A stretch of 64,000 nucleotides of DNA from Alcanivorax sp. S71-1-4 (GCF_009846755.1 NZ_AQOR01000018.1:1-64000), one strand, 5' to 3'; shown: positions 38,887 through 49,400, numbered from the stretch's first letter. Notes: generated by a model not told the origin, from the sequence alone. A program made the numbers and translations.

Positions 38887-39261
38887 AAAGCAATCGACAT
38901 CAGAAGAAAGCGGGACTGACTGCCGTTTTTTGCGTCACGACTTGCACATCCGCCACGAGAGACTGACCCGGCAAGTCACAACATGACACTTATTGTCACC
39001 ACATCATGACCAAATTTGCGCACATGCCACGCCTTTGCCCATGGCGACGGCACGCCCTCACCGCCCCAAAACACCGCCAGCGTGATCACAAAATCACCAC
39101 GTCCATGCTCCACCGGTTTGCGAACCCGGTCGCTGGCAGCCTCTGTGCTTTCTGTGTACAGTGACTCAGGTTCGGAGGGAGCCGGCATGCCGGCCCGGGC
39201 GGGGCGCCCGAGGCACGGTAGACAATAATAGAGACGTCCAACTACCACGGCCGAAATCAGC
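38887..39261. other. Divergent intergenic region between pilA and pilB
   Basis: The half nearest pilA holds clustered TGACA/TGTCA motifs (about 38974-39000). The rest has no recognisable gene or RNA; in particular no tRNA, although a threonine tRNA adjoins pilA in Pseudomonas aeruginosa. pilB has only a weak ribosome site (GAAATCAGC before ATG). Confidence 0.5.
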
Positions 39262-40968
39262 ATGTCGACGCAATTGAGCGGTCTTGCCCGCAGGCTTGTC
39301 AGTGAATCCGTGCTCGCAGAAGACAGGGCGCGCGATGCGCTGGCCGGTGCCCGCCAGGAAAAACTCAGCCTCGTCACCTATATTGTCCGCAAGGGTCTGG
39401 CGCGGGCCGCCGATGTCTCCCGCATTGTCGCCGAGGAGTTCGGTGACCCGGTCATTGATCTGAGCGCCTTCAGTCCGGAGATGCTGGTCAAGGGGCTGGT
39501 GGATCACAAGCTGGTCGAGAAGCACCGGGTGTTGCCGCTGTTTCGTCGTGGCAGCCGGCTGTTCGTCGCCGTCTCGGATCCCACCAACCTGCAGGCCCTG
39601 GAAGACCTCCGTTTCAACACCGGTCTGAACATCGAAACCATCATCGCCGAGGAAGACAAGCTCGGGCAGTGGATCGATGCCGTCATCACCGAGGCCGAAG
39701 GTGGCGCCTTCAAGGATCTTGATGAAGGCCTGGAAGACATTGATATCAGCAGCGGTGAAGCAGCCGCCGAGGGCAATGACGATGCCGGCTCCGCCGCCGA
39801 TGACGCCCCCATCGTCCGCTTCGTCAACAAGCTGCTGCTGGACGCCATCAAGATCGGCGCCTCCGACCTGCACTTCGAACCTTACGAAAAAACCTATCGC
39901 GTGCGTTTTCGCCAGGACGGCATCCTGCGCGAAATCGCCAAGCCACCCGCCAACAGCGCCGGCAAGATCGCCGCCCGTCTGAAGGTCATGTCGCAGCTCG
40001 ATATCTCCGAGCGCCGTGTGCCCCAGGACGGCCGGATCAAACTGAAAGTGTCCAAGACCCGGGCCATCGACTTCCGCGTCAACACCTGCCCCACCCTGTT
40101 CGGGGAAAAGATCGTGCTGCGGATCCTTGATCCGGAAAGCGCCAAGATGGGCATTGATGCGCTGGGCTATGAGGAAGGGCAGAAGAAGCTGTACATGGAT
40201 GCCCTCGGCAAGCCACAGGGCATGATCCTGGTGACCGGACCGACCGGCTCCGGCAAGACGGTCTCCCTGTACACCGGGGTCAATATCCTCAACACGCCGG
40301 AGCGCAATATCTCCACGGCGGAAGACCCGGTGGAGATCAACCTGGAAGGTATCAACCAGGTCAACGTGAACACGAAGACCGGCATGGATTTTTCCGCCGC
40401 CCTGAAAGCCTTCCTGCGACAGGATCCGGACGTGATCCTGGTCGGTGAGATCCGTGACCTGGAAACCGCCAGCATCGCCGTGAAAGCCGCCCAGACCGGT
40501 CACCTGGTGCTCTCCACCCTGCACACAAACAGTGCACCGGAGACCCTGACCCGCCTGCGCAACATGGGGGTGCCGTCGTTCAACATCGCCACGTCGGTCA
40601 TTCTGATCATTGCCCAGCGTCTGGCGCGACGGCTGTGCGAGCATTGCAAGCAGCCGGCGGAGGTGCCCCGCCAGTCGCTGCTGGAAATGGGCTTCACCGA
40701 GCAAGACCTGGCGCAGCCTTTTACCGTGTACGGCCCCACAGGGTGCGAGAAATGCAATAACGGCTATAAAGGACGCGTGGGCATCTATGAGGTGGTCAAG
40801 ATCACCGATGGCATCGCCCGCATCATCATGGAAGAAGGCAACTCCATCCAGATCGCGGACCAATGCCGCAAGGAAGGCTTCAACGACCTGTCCCGTTCCG
40901 GGCTGGTCAAGGTCATGCAGGGCGTGACCAGCCTTGAAGAAGTCAACCGCGTAACCTCCGGACACTGA
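39262..40968 (+). CDS. pilB: Type IV pilus assembly ATPase PilB
   Basis: 568 residues. An N-terminal GspE_N-type domain (about 1-150) is followed by the secretion-ATPase core: Walker A GPTGSGKT at about 330, Asp box TAEDPVEI, Walker B VILVGEIRD, His box LSTLHTN, and a tetracysteine zinc site (CEHCK and CEKC). It powers pilin polymerisation at the inner membrane. pilC follows 2 bases after its stop. Confidence 0.98.
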   Translation: MSTQLSGLARRLVSESVLAEDRARDALAGARQEKLSLVTYIVRKGLARAADVSRIVAEEFGDPVIDLSAFSPEMLVKGLVDHKLVEKHRVLPLFRRGSRLFVAVSDPTNLQALEDLRFNTGLNIETIIAEEDKLGQWIDAVITEAEGGAFKDLDEGLEDIDISSGEAAAEGNDDAGSAADDAPIVRFVNKLLLDAIKIGASDLHFEPYEKTYRVRFRQDGILREIAKPPANSAGKIAARLKVMSQLDISERRVPQDGRIKLKVSKTRAIDFRVNTCPTLFGEKIVLRILDPESAKMGIDALGYEEGQKKLYMDALGKPQGMILVTGPTGSGKTVSLYTGVNILNTPERNISTAEDPVEINLEGINQVNVNTKTGMDFSAALKAFLRQDPDVILVGEIRDLETASIAVKAAQTGHLVLSTLHTNSAPETLTRLRNMGVPSFNIATSVILIIAQRLARRLCEHCKQPAEVPRQSLLEMGFTEQDLAQPFTVYGPTGCEKCNNGYKGRVGIYEVVKITDGIARIIMEEGNSIQIADQCRKEGFNDLSRSGLVKVMQGVTSLEEVNRVTSGH

Positions 40969-40970
40969 TC

Positions 40971-42200
40971 ATGGCGAAAGCAGCAGCAGTCAAGCAGGTC
41001 AAGAAAGCCACCTTCCAGTATGAAGGGACGGACCGCAAGGGTTCCCGCATCAAGGGCGAGATACTGACCACCAACCCCGCACTGGCGCGTGCCGAACTGC
41101 GCAAGCAGGGTATCAACGTCAAACGGGTGCGGAAAAAGTCGGAACTCAGTTTCGGCGGCAAGAAGAGCATCAAGCCCTCGGACATCGCGATCTTCACCCG
41201 CCAGCTCGCCACCATGATGAAGGCCGGCGTGCCACTGGTGCAGTCGTTCGATATTGTTGCCGAAGGTCTGGACAACGCGACCATGAAAGAGGTGGTGCTG
41301 AAGATCAAGACCGATATTGAAGGCGGCACCAATTTCGCCAATGCCTTGCGCAACCATCCGAAGTATTTTGACGATCTCTACTGCAGCCTGGTGGAAGCCG
41401 GTGAACAGTCCGGTGCGCTGGAAACCATGCTGGACCGCGTCGCGCTCTACAAGGAAAAGAGCGAGGCACTGAAAGCCAAGATCAAGAAGGCCATGAAATA
41501 CCCCGCCACCGTGATGGTGGTGGCCGGCGTGGTCACCGGCATTCTGCTGATCAAGGTGGTGCCCACCTTCCAGACCCTGTTCGAAGGCTTCGGCGCCGAG
41601 TTGCCGGCCATGACCCAGTTCGTGATCGACCTGTCGGAGAGCATGCAGAAGAACGGCCTGATGATCGTGGTAGGTATCGCCGCCTTCATTTTTGCGATCA
41701 CGACATTGAAGCGCCGTTCCAAAGGATTCTCCGATGCCCTCGACCGGCTGTACCTGAAACTGCCGGTGGTGGGCGACATCATCTACAAGGCCACCGTCGC
41801 CCGCTATGCGCGCACGCTCTCCACCACCTTCTCGGCCGGTGTGCCGTTGATCGACGCCCTGGAAGCCTGTGCCGGCGCGACCGGCAACGCCGTCTATCGC
41901 AACGCCGTCTACCGCATCCGCGATGACGTCGCCACCGGCCAGCAACTGCAGTTCGCCATGCGCTCCACTGGCGTATTCCCCAGCATGGCGTTGCAGATGA
42001 CCGCCATCGGCGAAGAGTCCGGCGCGCTGGATGCCATGCTGGCCAAGGTCGCCCAGCACTTCGAGGATGAGGTGGATAATGCCGTGGACGGTTTGACCAG
42101 CATGATGGAACCGCTGATCATGAGCTTTCTCGGCATCGTCGTAGGCGGCCTGATCGTCGCCATGTACCTGCCAATCTTCCAGCTCGGCAACATGATGTAA
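40971..42200 (+). CDS. pilC: Type IV pilus inner-membrane platform protein PilC
   Basis: 409 residues with two GspF domains (about 75-195 and 280-400). IFTRQLATMMKAGVPLVQSFDIV and YARTLSTTFSAGVPLIDALEACA are the twin family signatures. Three hydrophobic helices are visible (about 180-200, 225-245, 380-400). It links PilB to the growing pilus base. In an operon with pilB and pilD. Confidence 0.98.
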   Translation: MAKAAAVKQVKKATFQYEGTDRKGSRIKGEILTTNPALARAELRKQGINVKRVRKKSELSFGGKKSIKPSDIAIFTRQLATMMKAGVPLVQSFDIVAEGLDNATMKEVVLKIKTDIEGGTNFANALRNHPKYFDDLYCSLVEAGEQSGALETMLDRVALYKEKSEALKAKIKKAMKYPATVMVVAGVVTGILLIKVVPTFQTLFEGFGAELPAMTQFVIDLSESMQKNGLMIVVGIAAFIFAITTLKRRSKGFSDALDRLYLKLPVVGDIIYKATVARYARTLSTTFSAGVPLIDALEACAGATGNAVYRNAVYRIRDDVATGQQLQFAMRSTGVFPSMALQMTAIGEESGALDAMLAKVAQHFEDEVDNAVDGLTSMMEPLIMSFLGIVVGGLIVAMYLPIFQLGNMM

Positions 42201-42212
42201 GACGACGATACG

Positions 42213-43085
42213 ATGACCCTGACGGATCTGCTGCAGACCAGCCCGGTGCTGCTCACTGTGCTGGTATTCATTCTTGGCCTGCTCGTGGGCAGCTTTATCA
42301 ATGTGGTGGTATACCGCCTGCCACGCATGATGGAAACCGCCTGGCAGGCAGAAGCCCGCGCCATGCTGGAACTGCCGGAGGAACCTGCCGGCCCGCGTTT
42401 CAATCTGGTCGTGCCCCGCTCGCGTTGCCCGCACTGCAGTCATCAGATTCGCTGGTACGAAAACGTGCCGGTCCTGAGCTGGCTGTTTCTGCGCGGCAAG
42501 TGCAGCCAGTGCGAGCACAGCATTGCCATGCGTTACCCGGTGGTGGAACTGTGCGCGGGCCTGCTCGGCGCTCTGGCCGCCTGGCATTTTGGTTATGGTC
42601 CCTGGCTGGCCGCGATGCTGTTCGCACTCTGGACCCTGCTGGCGCTGGCACTGATCGACTTCGACACGACCCTGCTGCCCGACTCGCTCACCTACCCGTT
42701 GCTCTGGGCCGGCCTGCTGGCTGCCTGGGCCGGCATCTCGCCGGTTGCGCTGCACGACGCCGTAGCCGGCGCCGTGCTCGGCTACATGACGCTGTGGAGC
42801 CTTTACTGGGCCTTCAAGCTGCTCACCGGCAAGGAAGGCATGGGTTACGGCGACTTCAAACTGCTCGCCGCACTCGGCGCCTGGCTCGGTTGGCAGTTGC
42901 TGCCACTGGTGATTCTGCTATCGTCCCTCGTCGGCGCGATCGTCGGCGGCATCCTGCTTGCCACCGGCGCCATCCGCCATGGCCAGGGCATCCCGTTTGG
43001 CCCGTATCTGGCCGGCGCAGGCCTGATTGCCCTGCTCTGGGGCAACCAGATCATTGATGCCTATCTTGGCCTGATGAAGTTTTGA
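42213..43085 (+). CDS. pilD: Prepilin peptidase / N-methyltransferase PilD
   Basis: 290 residues with about eight hydrophobic helices. The methyltransferase-associated Cys pairs (CPHC and, after a 20-residue loop, CSQC) lie near residues 71-97. The two catalytic Asp of the aspartic peptidase are in ALIDFDTTLLPD and GYGDFKLLAALG. It cleaves PilA and minor pilins after Gly and methylates Phe1; it usually serves type II secretion as well. Confidence 0.98.
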   Translation: MTLTDLLQTSPVLLTVLVFILGLLVGSFINVVVYRLPRMMETAWQAEARAMLELPEEPAGPRFNLVVPRSRCPHCSHQIRWYENVPVLSWLFLRGKCSQCEHSIAMRYPVVELCAGLLGALAAWHFGYGPWLAAMLFALWTLLALALIDFDTTLLPDSLTYPLLWAGLLAAWAGISPVALHDAVAGAVLGYMTLWSLYWAFKLLTGKEGMGYGDFKLLAALGAWLGWQLLPLVILLSSLVGAIVGGILLATGAIRHGQGIPFGPYLAGAGLIALLWGNQIIDAYLGLMKF

Positions 43086-43184
43086 GCCGTTTCGCGGCCG
43101 CTACGGGCTACTGGCTACGAGCGACGAGCCAGACAACTCGCCGCTCACAGCTCGCAGCCCGCCGCTGACTCCGAAGGAGCCCCC

Positions 43185-43799
43185 ATGTTTGTTGTAGGTC
43201 TGACCGGCGGGATCGGCAGTGGCAAGACAGCCGCCTCGGATTACCTGGCCAGCCAGGGCATTACCGTGGTCGACGCCGACCTGGCCTCCCGGATCATCGT
43301 CGAACCCGGCCAGCCGGCGCTGACCGCCATTGGCGAACGCTTCGGCGCAGGCGTCATTGCCGCCGATGGCAGCCTGGATCGCCGTGCCCTGCGCGAGATC
43401 GTGTTTGCCGATGCTGCCGAACGCCAGGCGCTGGAAGCCATTACCCACCCCGCCATCGGCGAGGAAATCCGCCGGCAGATTGCCGCGTCCACCTCGCCCT
43501 ATACACTGCTGGTATCGCCTCTGCTGCTGGAAACCAGCCAGCATCAACTGGCGCACCGGGTCCTGCTGATCGACGCACCAGAAGCGTTGCAACTGGCCCG
43601 CACCACAGCGCGCGACAGGGTGGCGCGCAAACAGGTGGAGGCCATCATCGCCGCCCAGATGCCGCGCCAGACGAAAATCGAGCGGGCCGATGATGTGCTG
43701 CTCAATGACGGACTGCTCACGCACCTGCATCAGAAACTGGAGGCCCTGCACCAGCGCTATCTGGCGCTGGCGGCCGAACATTCCGCCAGTGGAGGATGA
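43185..43799 (+). CDS. coaE: Dephospho-CoA kinase
   Basis: 204 residues. P-loop GLTGGIGSGKTAASDYL at the N-terminus, VVDADLASR for substrate, and VSPLLLETSQH in the lid region match CoaE. It phosphorylates dephospho-CoA to coenzyme A. GAAGGAG lies 8 bases before the ATG. The pilD-coaE-yacG order is conserved in gammaproteobacteria. Confidence 0.98.
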   Translation: MFVVGLTGGIGSGKTAASDYLASQGITVVDADLASRIIVEPGQPALTAIGERFGAGVIAADGSLDRRALREIVFADAAERQALEAITHPAIGEEIRRQIAASTSPYTLLVSPLLLETSQHQLAHRVLLIDAPEALQLARTTARDRVARKQVEAIIAAQMPRQTKIERADDVLLNDGLLTHLHQKLEALHQRYLALAAEHSASGG

Positions 43800-43803
43800 T
43801 TCG

Positions 43804-43986
43804 ATGACTGACGAGACTGCACGTATTGTGCCTTGCCCACAGTGTCGCAAGCCCATGCAGTGGCGCAGCGACAACCCCTGGCGGCCGTTCTGCTCGGAAC
43901 GCTGCAAGCTGATTGATCTGGGAGACTGGGCGGCAGAACGACACGCCATTCCGGCGGAACCTGAGGATTTCGGTGAGGAGTTCTAA
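43804..43986 (+). CDS. yacG: DNA gyrase inhibitor / zinc-binding protein YacG
   Basis: 60 residues, with the four zinc ligands in VPCPQCRKPM and PFCSERCKLIDLGDW. The acidic C-terminus (EPEDFGEEF) is typical. YacG binds GyrB and blocks gyrase activity in E. coli. It starts 4 bases after the coaE stop. Confidence 0.96.
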   Translation: MTDETARIVPCPQCRKPMQWRSDNPWRPFCSERCKLIDLGDWAAERHAIPAEPEDFGEEF

Positions 43987-44021
43987 GCACGGGAGGCCGT
44001 GTGTTTTTTGCATTGGGCACT

Positions 44022-44098
44022 GGTGGGATTCGCTGCGCTCTTCCCACCCGACAGCAGCATCGAATCCGTAGGGTGGGAAGAGCGCATCGAATCCCACC
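44022..44098. repeat. Palindromic intergenic element, copy 5 (short)
   Basis: GGTGGGATTCGCTGCGCTC through CCCACCC, a short spacer, then GTAGGGTGGGAAGAGCGC through GAATCCCACC. The same arrangement as copy 3. It lies between the convergent yacG and Nudix/ThiE genes. Confidence 0.85.
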
Positions 44099-44109
44099 TT
44101 CTGCGCCAA

Positions 44110-45021
44110 TCAATCAACGCACCAAAAACCCCTGATCCCCGCCACACCGCGCGCACCGGATTGCCGCGCCTGAAGCAAATCTGCCGGCGACACCCCGCCC
44201 AACGCATAGACCGGCAGCGGTAGTCCTTCGGCCAGTTCACGGAACACCGCCCATCCCATGCCAGCCTGACCGACATGCGTGGGCGTCGCCCTGACCGGCG
44301 ACAGCAATACCATGTCCACATTCAGTTGCCGCGCCTGTTCCAGCGCTGCCGCGTCATGGCAGGCCGCCGATACCCAGGGCATCTCCGGCCGTTGACGCAG
44401 CGTCAGCAGCGCTTCGCGCCGCAGATGCACGCCGTCCGCACCCACCTGTTTCGCCAGCGCTTCATCATCGGCCACCAGTGCACGCGCCCCGTGCACGTGA
44501 CAGCACTGCACCAGCGCCCTGAGCAGCGCTGCATCGCTGACGCCACGCAGATACACCAGCCGTGCACCGGCCCGGATGCTGCGTGGCAGAATGGCTGGCC
44601 ATTCCGCCGGCAATGGCGAGGGCAGCACCAGACACTGGTCCGGCAAGGCCAAGGCCCGTACCACCGGCTCGTTCGCCTCGGGAAACCCCAGTGATGACAG
44701 TGCCTCCGGGGGGAACCATGCGACCGGCTGGCCTTCGCGGCCAACGGCTTCACCCTCAAACGCGGTGACCTCACGGAAACAGAGCCTGACGGACAGTTCC
44801 GGATAATGATGCTCAATGGTCATGAACGGCTGGCAGGCGCTCACCCGAAGACCCAGCTCTTCTTCCAGCTCGCGCGCCAGAGCCGCATCGAGTGCTTCGC
44901 CTGCTTCGACCTTACCACCGGGAAATTCCCAGCAGCCGCCCTTATGCTTGTGGGCAGGCCGTTGGCTCAGCAGGATACGACCGTCCGCGCCACGGATGAT
45001 GGCAGCCACCACCAGCAGCAT
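44110..45021 (-). CDS. Nudix hydrolase fused to a thiamine-phosphate-synthase-like domain (MutT-ThiE)
   Basis: 303 residues. Residues 1-130 are a MutT-type Nudix domain with the box GGKVEAGEALDAALARELEE followed by ELGL. Residues 150-300 resemble a TIM-barrel ThiE/TenI domain (ADGVHLRREALL, VDMVLLSPVRATPTH, LPVYALGGVSPADL). The Nudix part would remove oxidised nucleotides such as 8-oxo-dGTP. The ThiE-like part has an unclear role. The fusion is found near argJ and secA in Pseudomonas relatives. Confidence 0.92.
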   Translation of the reverse strand: MLLVVAAIIRGADGRILLSQRPAHKHKGGCWEFPGGKVEAGEALDAALARELEEELGLRVSACQPFMTIEHHYPELSVRLCFREVTAFEGEAVGREGQPVAWFPPEALSSLGFPEANEPVVRALALPDQCLVLPSPLPAEWPAILPRSIRAGARLVYLRGVSDAALLRALVQCCHVHGARALVADDEALAKQVGADGVHLRREALLTLRQRPEMPWVSAACHDAAALEQARQLNVDMVLLSPVRATPTHVGQAGMGWAVFRELAEGLPLPVYALGGVSPADLLQARQSGARGVAGIRGFWCVD

Positions 45022-45045
45022 CAGCGCACGCTCCCGGCCCGGTGA

Positions 45046-46245
45046 TCAGGTGCGGTATTCAGCATTAATCTTGACGTAGTCGTAGCTGAAGTCGCAGGTC
45101 CAGACACAACAGTTGCCTTCGCCCGCCCCCAGATCAATACGGATCGTGATGTCGGCCTGCGCCATCACCGCCGCGCCACGTGCCTCGGTATAGTCCGGTG
45201 CCACGCCACCGTTGGCGACGATCTGCACCTGATCCAGCCAGATATTGACGCGCCCCACATCCAGCGCGGCAATCGGCGCGCGCCCGACCGCAGCCAGGAT
45301 ACGCCCCCAGTTCGGGTCGGAGGCAAACAGTGCCGTTTTCACCAGCGGCGAATGGGCCACGGTTTCGGCAACAATGCGTGCGTCTTCATTGCTCGCCGCG
45401 CCCGCCACGTCCACAGCGACGAACTTGGTCGCGCCCTCGCCATCACGCACGATGCCTTGCGCCAGTTCCACAAAGACCTGTTCCAGCGTCTGGAACAGCA
45501 TGCGCGCGTCGGCATGGCCGTCATCGCTGATCGCTGCCCCGGTTTGTCCCGTGGCGATCAGCATGCAGGCGTCGTTAGTCGAGGTATCGCCATCGATGGT
45601 GATGCGATTGAAAGAGCGGTCCGCCAGCTCGCGTGTCCAGCGCTCCAGCAACGGCTGGGCAATGTTCGCGTCCGTGGCGATAAACCCCAGCATGGTGGCC
45701 ATGTTCGGTTTGATCATGCCGGCGCCTTTCGCCATACCGGTCACGGTAATCTCGTGCTCGCCCAGGCGCACGCGGCGGCTGGTCAGCTTGGGCCGGGTAT
45801 CGGTGGTCATGATGCCTTCGGCGGCGCGGCCCCAGCCATGTTCGTCCAGCGCCTCGAGCGCCATCGGCAAGCCACGCTCGAACGGCGGCAGACTGAACAG
45901 CTCACCGATGACACCGGTGGAATACGGCAGCACTTCCTCCGGTGCACAGCCAGCCTGCTCCGCCAGCAAGGCACAGGTCGCCAGACAACGGCGCATGCCT
46001 TCCTCGCCAGTGCCTGCGTTGGCGTAACCGGTGTTGATCAACAGATAACGGGGGGCATGCGCAGCCAGGTGTTCTTTTGCCACCTGCACTGGCGCAGCGC
46101 AGAACCGGTTCAGCGTGAACACGCCGGCGGTGCGGCTGCCTTCCGACAGTGCCAACACCACCAGGTCACGCCGGCTTGCTTTCTTGATACCCGCCTCGAC
46201 GGCCGCCAGGCGCACACCCGGCACCGGAAACCACTGACTCTGCAT
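45046..46245 (-). CDS. argJ: Bifunctional glutamate N-acetyltransferase / ornithine acetyltransferase
   Basis: 399 residues. The autoproteolysis site is within PNMATMLGFIATDA, where the chain cuts before the Thr and that Thr becomes the nucleophile. GYANAGTGEEG, EGIMTTDTRPK and GDTSTNDACMLIATG are further family motifs. It recycles the acetyl group in arginine synthesis. I chose the ATG at 46243-46245 (MQSQWFPVPGVRL) with GAGG upstream, rather than an upstream ATG giving 13 more residues. Confidence 0.97.
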   Translation of the reverse strand: MQSQWFPVPGVRLAAVEAGIKKASRRDLVVLALSEGSRTAGVFTLNRFCAAPVQVAKEHLAAHAPRYLLINTGYANAGTGEEGMRRCLATCALLAEQAGCAPEEVLPYSTGVIGELFSLPPFERGLPMALEALDEHGWGRAAEGIMTTDTRPKLTSRRVRLGEHEITVTGMAKGAGMIKPNMATMLGFIATDANIAQPLLERWTRELADRSFNRITIDGDTSTNDACMLIATGQTGAAISDDGHADARMLFQTLEQVFVELAQGIVRDGEGATKFVAVDVAGAASNEDARIVAETVAHSPLVKTALFASDPNWGRILAAVGRAPIAALDVGRVNIWLDQVQIVANGGVAPDYTEARGAAVMAQADITIRIDLGAGEGNCCVWTCDFSYDYVKINAEYRT

Positions 46246-46333
46246 TGCATGCCTCGGCAACGAATAGGACTGAAGAGGGTGCATTATTCATGGGGGCCGA
46301 CACGATTGCCAGCGCCTGCAGGCGCCTGAAAAC

Positions 46334-46360
46334 AGACAACCCGCCAGGAGGGCGGGTTGT
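46334..46360 (-). terminator. secA terminator
   Basis: A perfect 11-bp stem GACAACCCGCC/GGCGGGTTGTC with a 5-base loop lies 24 bases after the secA stop, followed on the minus strand by TGTTTTC. Confidence 0.8.
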
Positions 46361-46384
46361 CGGATACGGCCACTGAGGAGACGA

Positions 46385-49117
46385 TCAATTCTCGAGCTGG
46401 CCGTGGCAGTGTTTGTACTTCTTGCCCGAACCACACCAGCAGGGCTCGTTGCGGCCCAGCTTGCGGCCATCCCGCACGAATGGCTGCGCAGCATCGCCGG
46501 CGGCTTCGGCGCCGGTCTGTTCGCGGGCCACACCACGGGTGCCCATTTCCGGTGTCTGCGTCCGCATCTGTTCGGCCATACGGCGGGCTTCTTCGGCGCG
46601 CTGCTGCTCCAGGCGTTCCACGGCGTCGTCGCGGCGCAGTTCCAGTGTGCTGAGCACACGGATCAGCTCGTGCTGGATCTGCGTCATCATTTCCTGGAAC
46701 AGCTCGAACGCTTCGCGCTTGTATTCCTGCTTCGGGTTCTTCTGGGCGTAGCCACGCAGGTGAATACCCTGGCGCAGGTGGTCCATGCTGGCCAGGTGAT
46801 CTTTCCAGTGCCGGTCGAGCACTTGCAGCACCAGATGCTTTTCCACCTTGCGCAGCGAGATGCCCATGGTGTCCACCTGATCTTCCTTGGCGGCATAGGC
46901 TTCTTCCATGGTGGCCACCACGCGCTCCACCACACCGTCGATATGCAGGCTGGTGTCTTCTTCCAGCCAGCGGCTGATCGGCATCTGCACGTGGTATTCG
47001 TTTTCCAGCGCCTGCTCCAGCCCGGCAACATCCCATTGCTCGTCGATGGACCCCGGCGGCAGGTGCGTGTGCACCACTTCAGTCATCACATCGCGACGGA
47101 TGGCACGCACGCTCTCAGACAGATCATCAGAGGCCAGGATTTCGTCACGCTGGTTATAGATGACGCGGCGCTGGTCGTTGGCCACATCATCGTACTCAAG
47201 CAGGTTCTTGCGAATATCGAAGTTGCGGCCTTCCACCTTGCGCTGCGCATTTTCGATCGCGCGGGTGACCCAGCGGTGCTCGATCGCCTCGCCCTGCTCC
47301 AACCCCAGTGACCGCATCATGTTGCGGATACGGTCGGAGGCAAAGATGCGCATCAGGTCATCTTCCATGGACAGGAAGAAGCGGGTATAGCCGGGATCGC
47401 CCTGGCGCCCGGCGCGGCCACGCAGCTGGTTGTCGATACGACGCGACTCGTGACGCTCGGTACCGATGATGTGCAAGCCGCCGGCAGCCAACACCCGCTC
47501 ATGGTCCGTCTGCCACTGTGCACGCGCCGCCGCAATATCGGCTTCAGTGGGGTTGTCCAGCGCACGGACCGCTTCATCCGGATTACCGCCGAGCACGATA
47601 TCCGTGCCCCGGCCAGCCATATTGGTAGCAATGGTGACCGCGCCCGGTCGACCGGCCTGAGCGATGATTTCCGCTTCACGACGGTGGAACTTCGCGTTCA
47701 ATACCTCGTGTGCGATGCCGGCCTGCTTGAGACGGTTGGACAGGTATTCCGAAGCGGCAATCGTGGCGGTCCCCACCAGCACGGGCGCGCCTTTCTCCAC
47801 GGTCTCCTGCACCGCCTGGACGATGGCGTCGTACTTTTCTTCCAGTGACAGGTAAACCAGATCGTCGGCATCGATCCGCGCCATCGGCCGGTGCGTGGGA
47901 ATCACGACGACGTCCAGGCCGTAAATCTGACGGAACTCCGGCGCCTCGGTATCCGCCGTACCCGTCATGCCCGACAGCTTGCGATACAGGCGGAAATAAT
48001 TCTGGAAGGTGGTGGAGGCCAGCGTCTGGTTTTCCTGCTGGACTTCCAGTTGTTCCTTGGCTTCCACCGCCTGGTGGATGCCCTCCGACCAGCGACGGCC
48101 CGGCATGGTACGGCCGGTGTGTTCGTCAACAATCACGATCTGGCCGTTCTGTACGATGTAGTCACGGTCGCGATGAAACAGGACATGCGCCTTCAGCGCG
48201 GCATGCACGTGGTGCAGCAGCGCCAGGCTCTGGGCCGAATACAGGCTCTCGCCCTCTTCCAGCAGCCCCGATTCAGACAGCAGTTGCTCAACCAGCTGAT
48301 GGCCCTGTTCCGTCAGTTCCACCTGGCGGCTTTTTTCGTCGATGATGTAATCACCGTCCTGCTCATCAGTGTGGCGTTTCAGACGCGGCATCAGCGTGTT
48401 GATGCGCTTGTACATCTCGGAGCTGTCAGACGCCGGGCCGGAAATGATCAGCGGGGTGCGTGCTTCGTCGATCAGGATCGAGTCCACCTCGTCCACCAGC
48501 GCATAGTTGAGCGGGCGCTGCACCCGGTCCTCCAGGCGGAAGGCCATATTGTCGCGCAGGTAGTCGAAACCGAATTCGTTGTTGGTACCGTAGGTAATGT
48601 CGGCGGCGTAGGCGGCCTTTTTCACGTCCGGCGGCTGCTGCGACAGGATCACACCCACCGACAGGCCGAGAAACTCATACAACGGCCGCATCCAGTTAGC
48701 ATCGCGCTCGGCCAGATAGTCGTTCACTGTCACCACATGCACGCCGTCACCGGACAGGGCATTGAGATACACCGGCAGGGTCGCCGTCAGCGTCTTGCCC
48801 TCCCCCGTGCGCATCTCTGCAATGCGGCCTTCATGCAGGGCAATACCACCCATCAACTGCACATCGAAGTGACGCATGCCCAGCACCCGGGTGGCGCCCT
48901 CGCGTACCACGGCGAAGGCTTCCGGCAACAGCTCGTCCAGCGAACGGCCTTCCTGATACGCCTGCTTGAGTTCTGCGGTACGTGCCTGAAGGCCCGCGTC
49001 GTCAACCTTTTGCAGGTCCTCACCGAACGTGTTGATTTCCGTGACGATGCGCTTCATGCGCTTGATTTCACGTTCGTTCTTGCTTCCGAAGATGGACTTT
49101 ACAATGGCTGAGAGCAT
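46385..49117 (-). CDS. secA: Preprotein translocase ATPase SecA
   Basis: 910 residues. Nucleotide-binding domain 1 has Walker [10 protein letters not shown] and Walker [26 protein letters not shown] marks domain 2. The helical scaffold and wing follow, ending in a zinc finger, [14 protein letters not shown], that binds SecB and phospholipid. It drives secreted proteins such as the sulfatases and cytochrome here through SecYEG. It starts [16 protein letters not shown]. Confidence 0.99.
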   Translation of the reverse strand: MLSAIVKSIFGSKNEREIKRMKRIVTEINTFGEDLQKVDDAGLQARTAELKQAYQEGRSLDELLPEAFAVVREGATRVLGMRHFDVQLMGGIALHEGRIAEMRTGEGKTLTATLPVYLNALSGDGVHVVTVNDYLAERDANWMRPLYEFLGLSVGVILSQQPPDVKKAAYAADITYGTNNEFGFDYLRDNMAFRLEDRVQRPLNYALVDEVDSILIDEARTPLIISGPASDSSEMYKRINTLMPRLKRHTDEQDGDYIIDEKSRQVELTEQGHQLVEQLLSESGLLEEGESLYSAQSLALLHHVHAALKAHVLFHRDRDYIVQNGQIVIVDEHTGRTMPGRRWSEGIHQAVEAKEQLEVQQENQTLASTTFQNYFRLYRKLSGMTGTADTEAPEFRQIYGLDVVVIPTHRPMARIDADDLVYLSLEEKYDAIVQAVQETVEKGAPVLVGTATIAASEYLSNRLKQAGIAHEVLNAKFHRREAEIIAQAGRPGAVTIATNMAGRGTDIVLGGNPDEAVRALDNPTEADIAAARAQWQTDHERVLAAGGLHIIGTERHESRRIDNQLRGRAGRQGDPGYTRFFLSMEDDLMRIFASDRIRNMMRSLGLEQGEAIEHRWVTRAIENAQRKVEGRNFDIRKNLLEYDDVANDQRRVIYNQRDEILASDDLSESVRAIRRDVMTEVVHTHLPPGSIDEQWDVAGLEQALENEYHVQMPISRWLEEDTSLHIDGVVERVVATMEEAYAAKEDQVDTMGISLRKVEKHLVLQVLDRHWKDHLASMDHLRQGIHLRGYAQKNPKQEYKREAFELFQEMMTQIQHELIRVLSTLELRRDDAVERLEQQRAEEARRMAEQMRTQTPEMGTRGVAREQTGAEAAGDAAQPFVRDGRKLGRNEPCWCGSGKKYKHCHGQLEN

Positions 49118-49400
49118 GGAACTTCCGGCATCTGATCAAAAATTAAACGCAGCGCACCGCGCTGCGAACGGGCCTTGCCAACCGCGGCAAACAAGCGAGT
49201 GACAGGCAACATGGGGACATAAGAGTACGGATCAAGACCGCCTGTGCCAAGCGGTGATGACATCGACCGGATTGCCGGATTTTTATGCAGGAACGGCGCA
49301 CGATCGGCGTGATGGCTGATATCACGCCACGCGACAAGACGGGAGCAGACATACTTCTGGAACGGACGCCTGCCACCAGGCACACGCCGCCCCGGCGCGC

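Noticed and set aside
38887..39261. tRNA gene beside pilA, as in Pseudomonas aeruginosa
   Set aside because: No cloverleaf or GTTCGANNC-type T-arm found in this interval.
39166..40965. A long leftward frame opposite pilB
   Set aside because: Antisense of pilB, which carries all its ATPase motifs.
43086..43184. Short repetitive sequence between pilD and coaE
   Set aside because: Weak GCTACGAGC-like repeats only; no clear unit or structure.
49118..49400. Small leftward protein of about 80 codons between the M23 peptidase and secA
   Set aside because: Composition is Arg/Ser/Cys-rich and nothing recognisable; more likely the secA leader and promoter.
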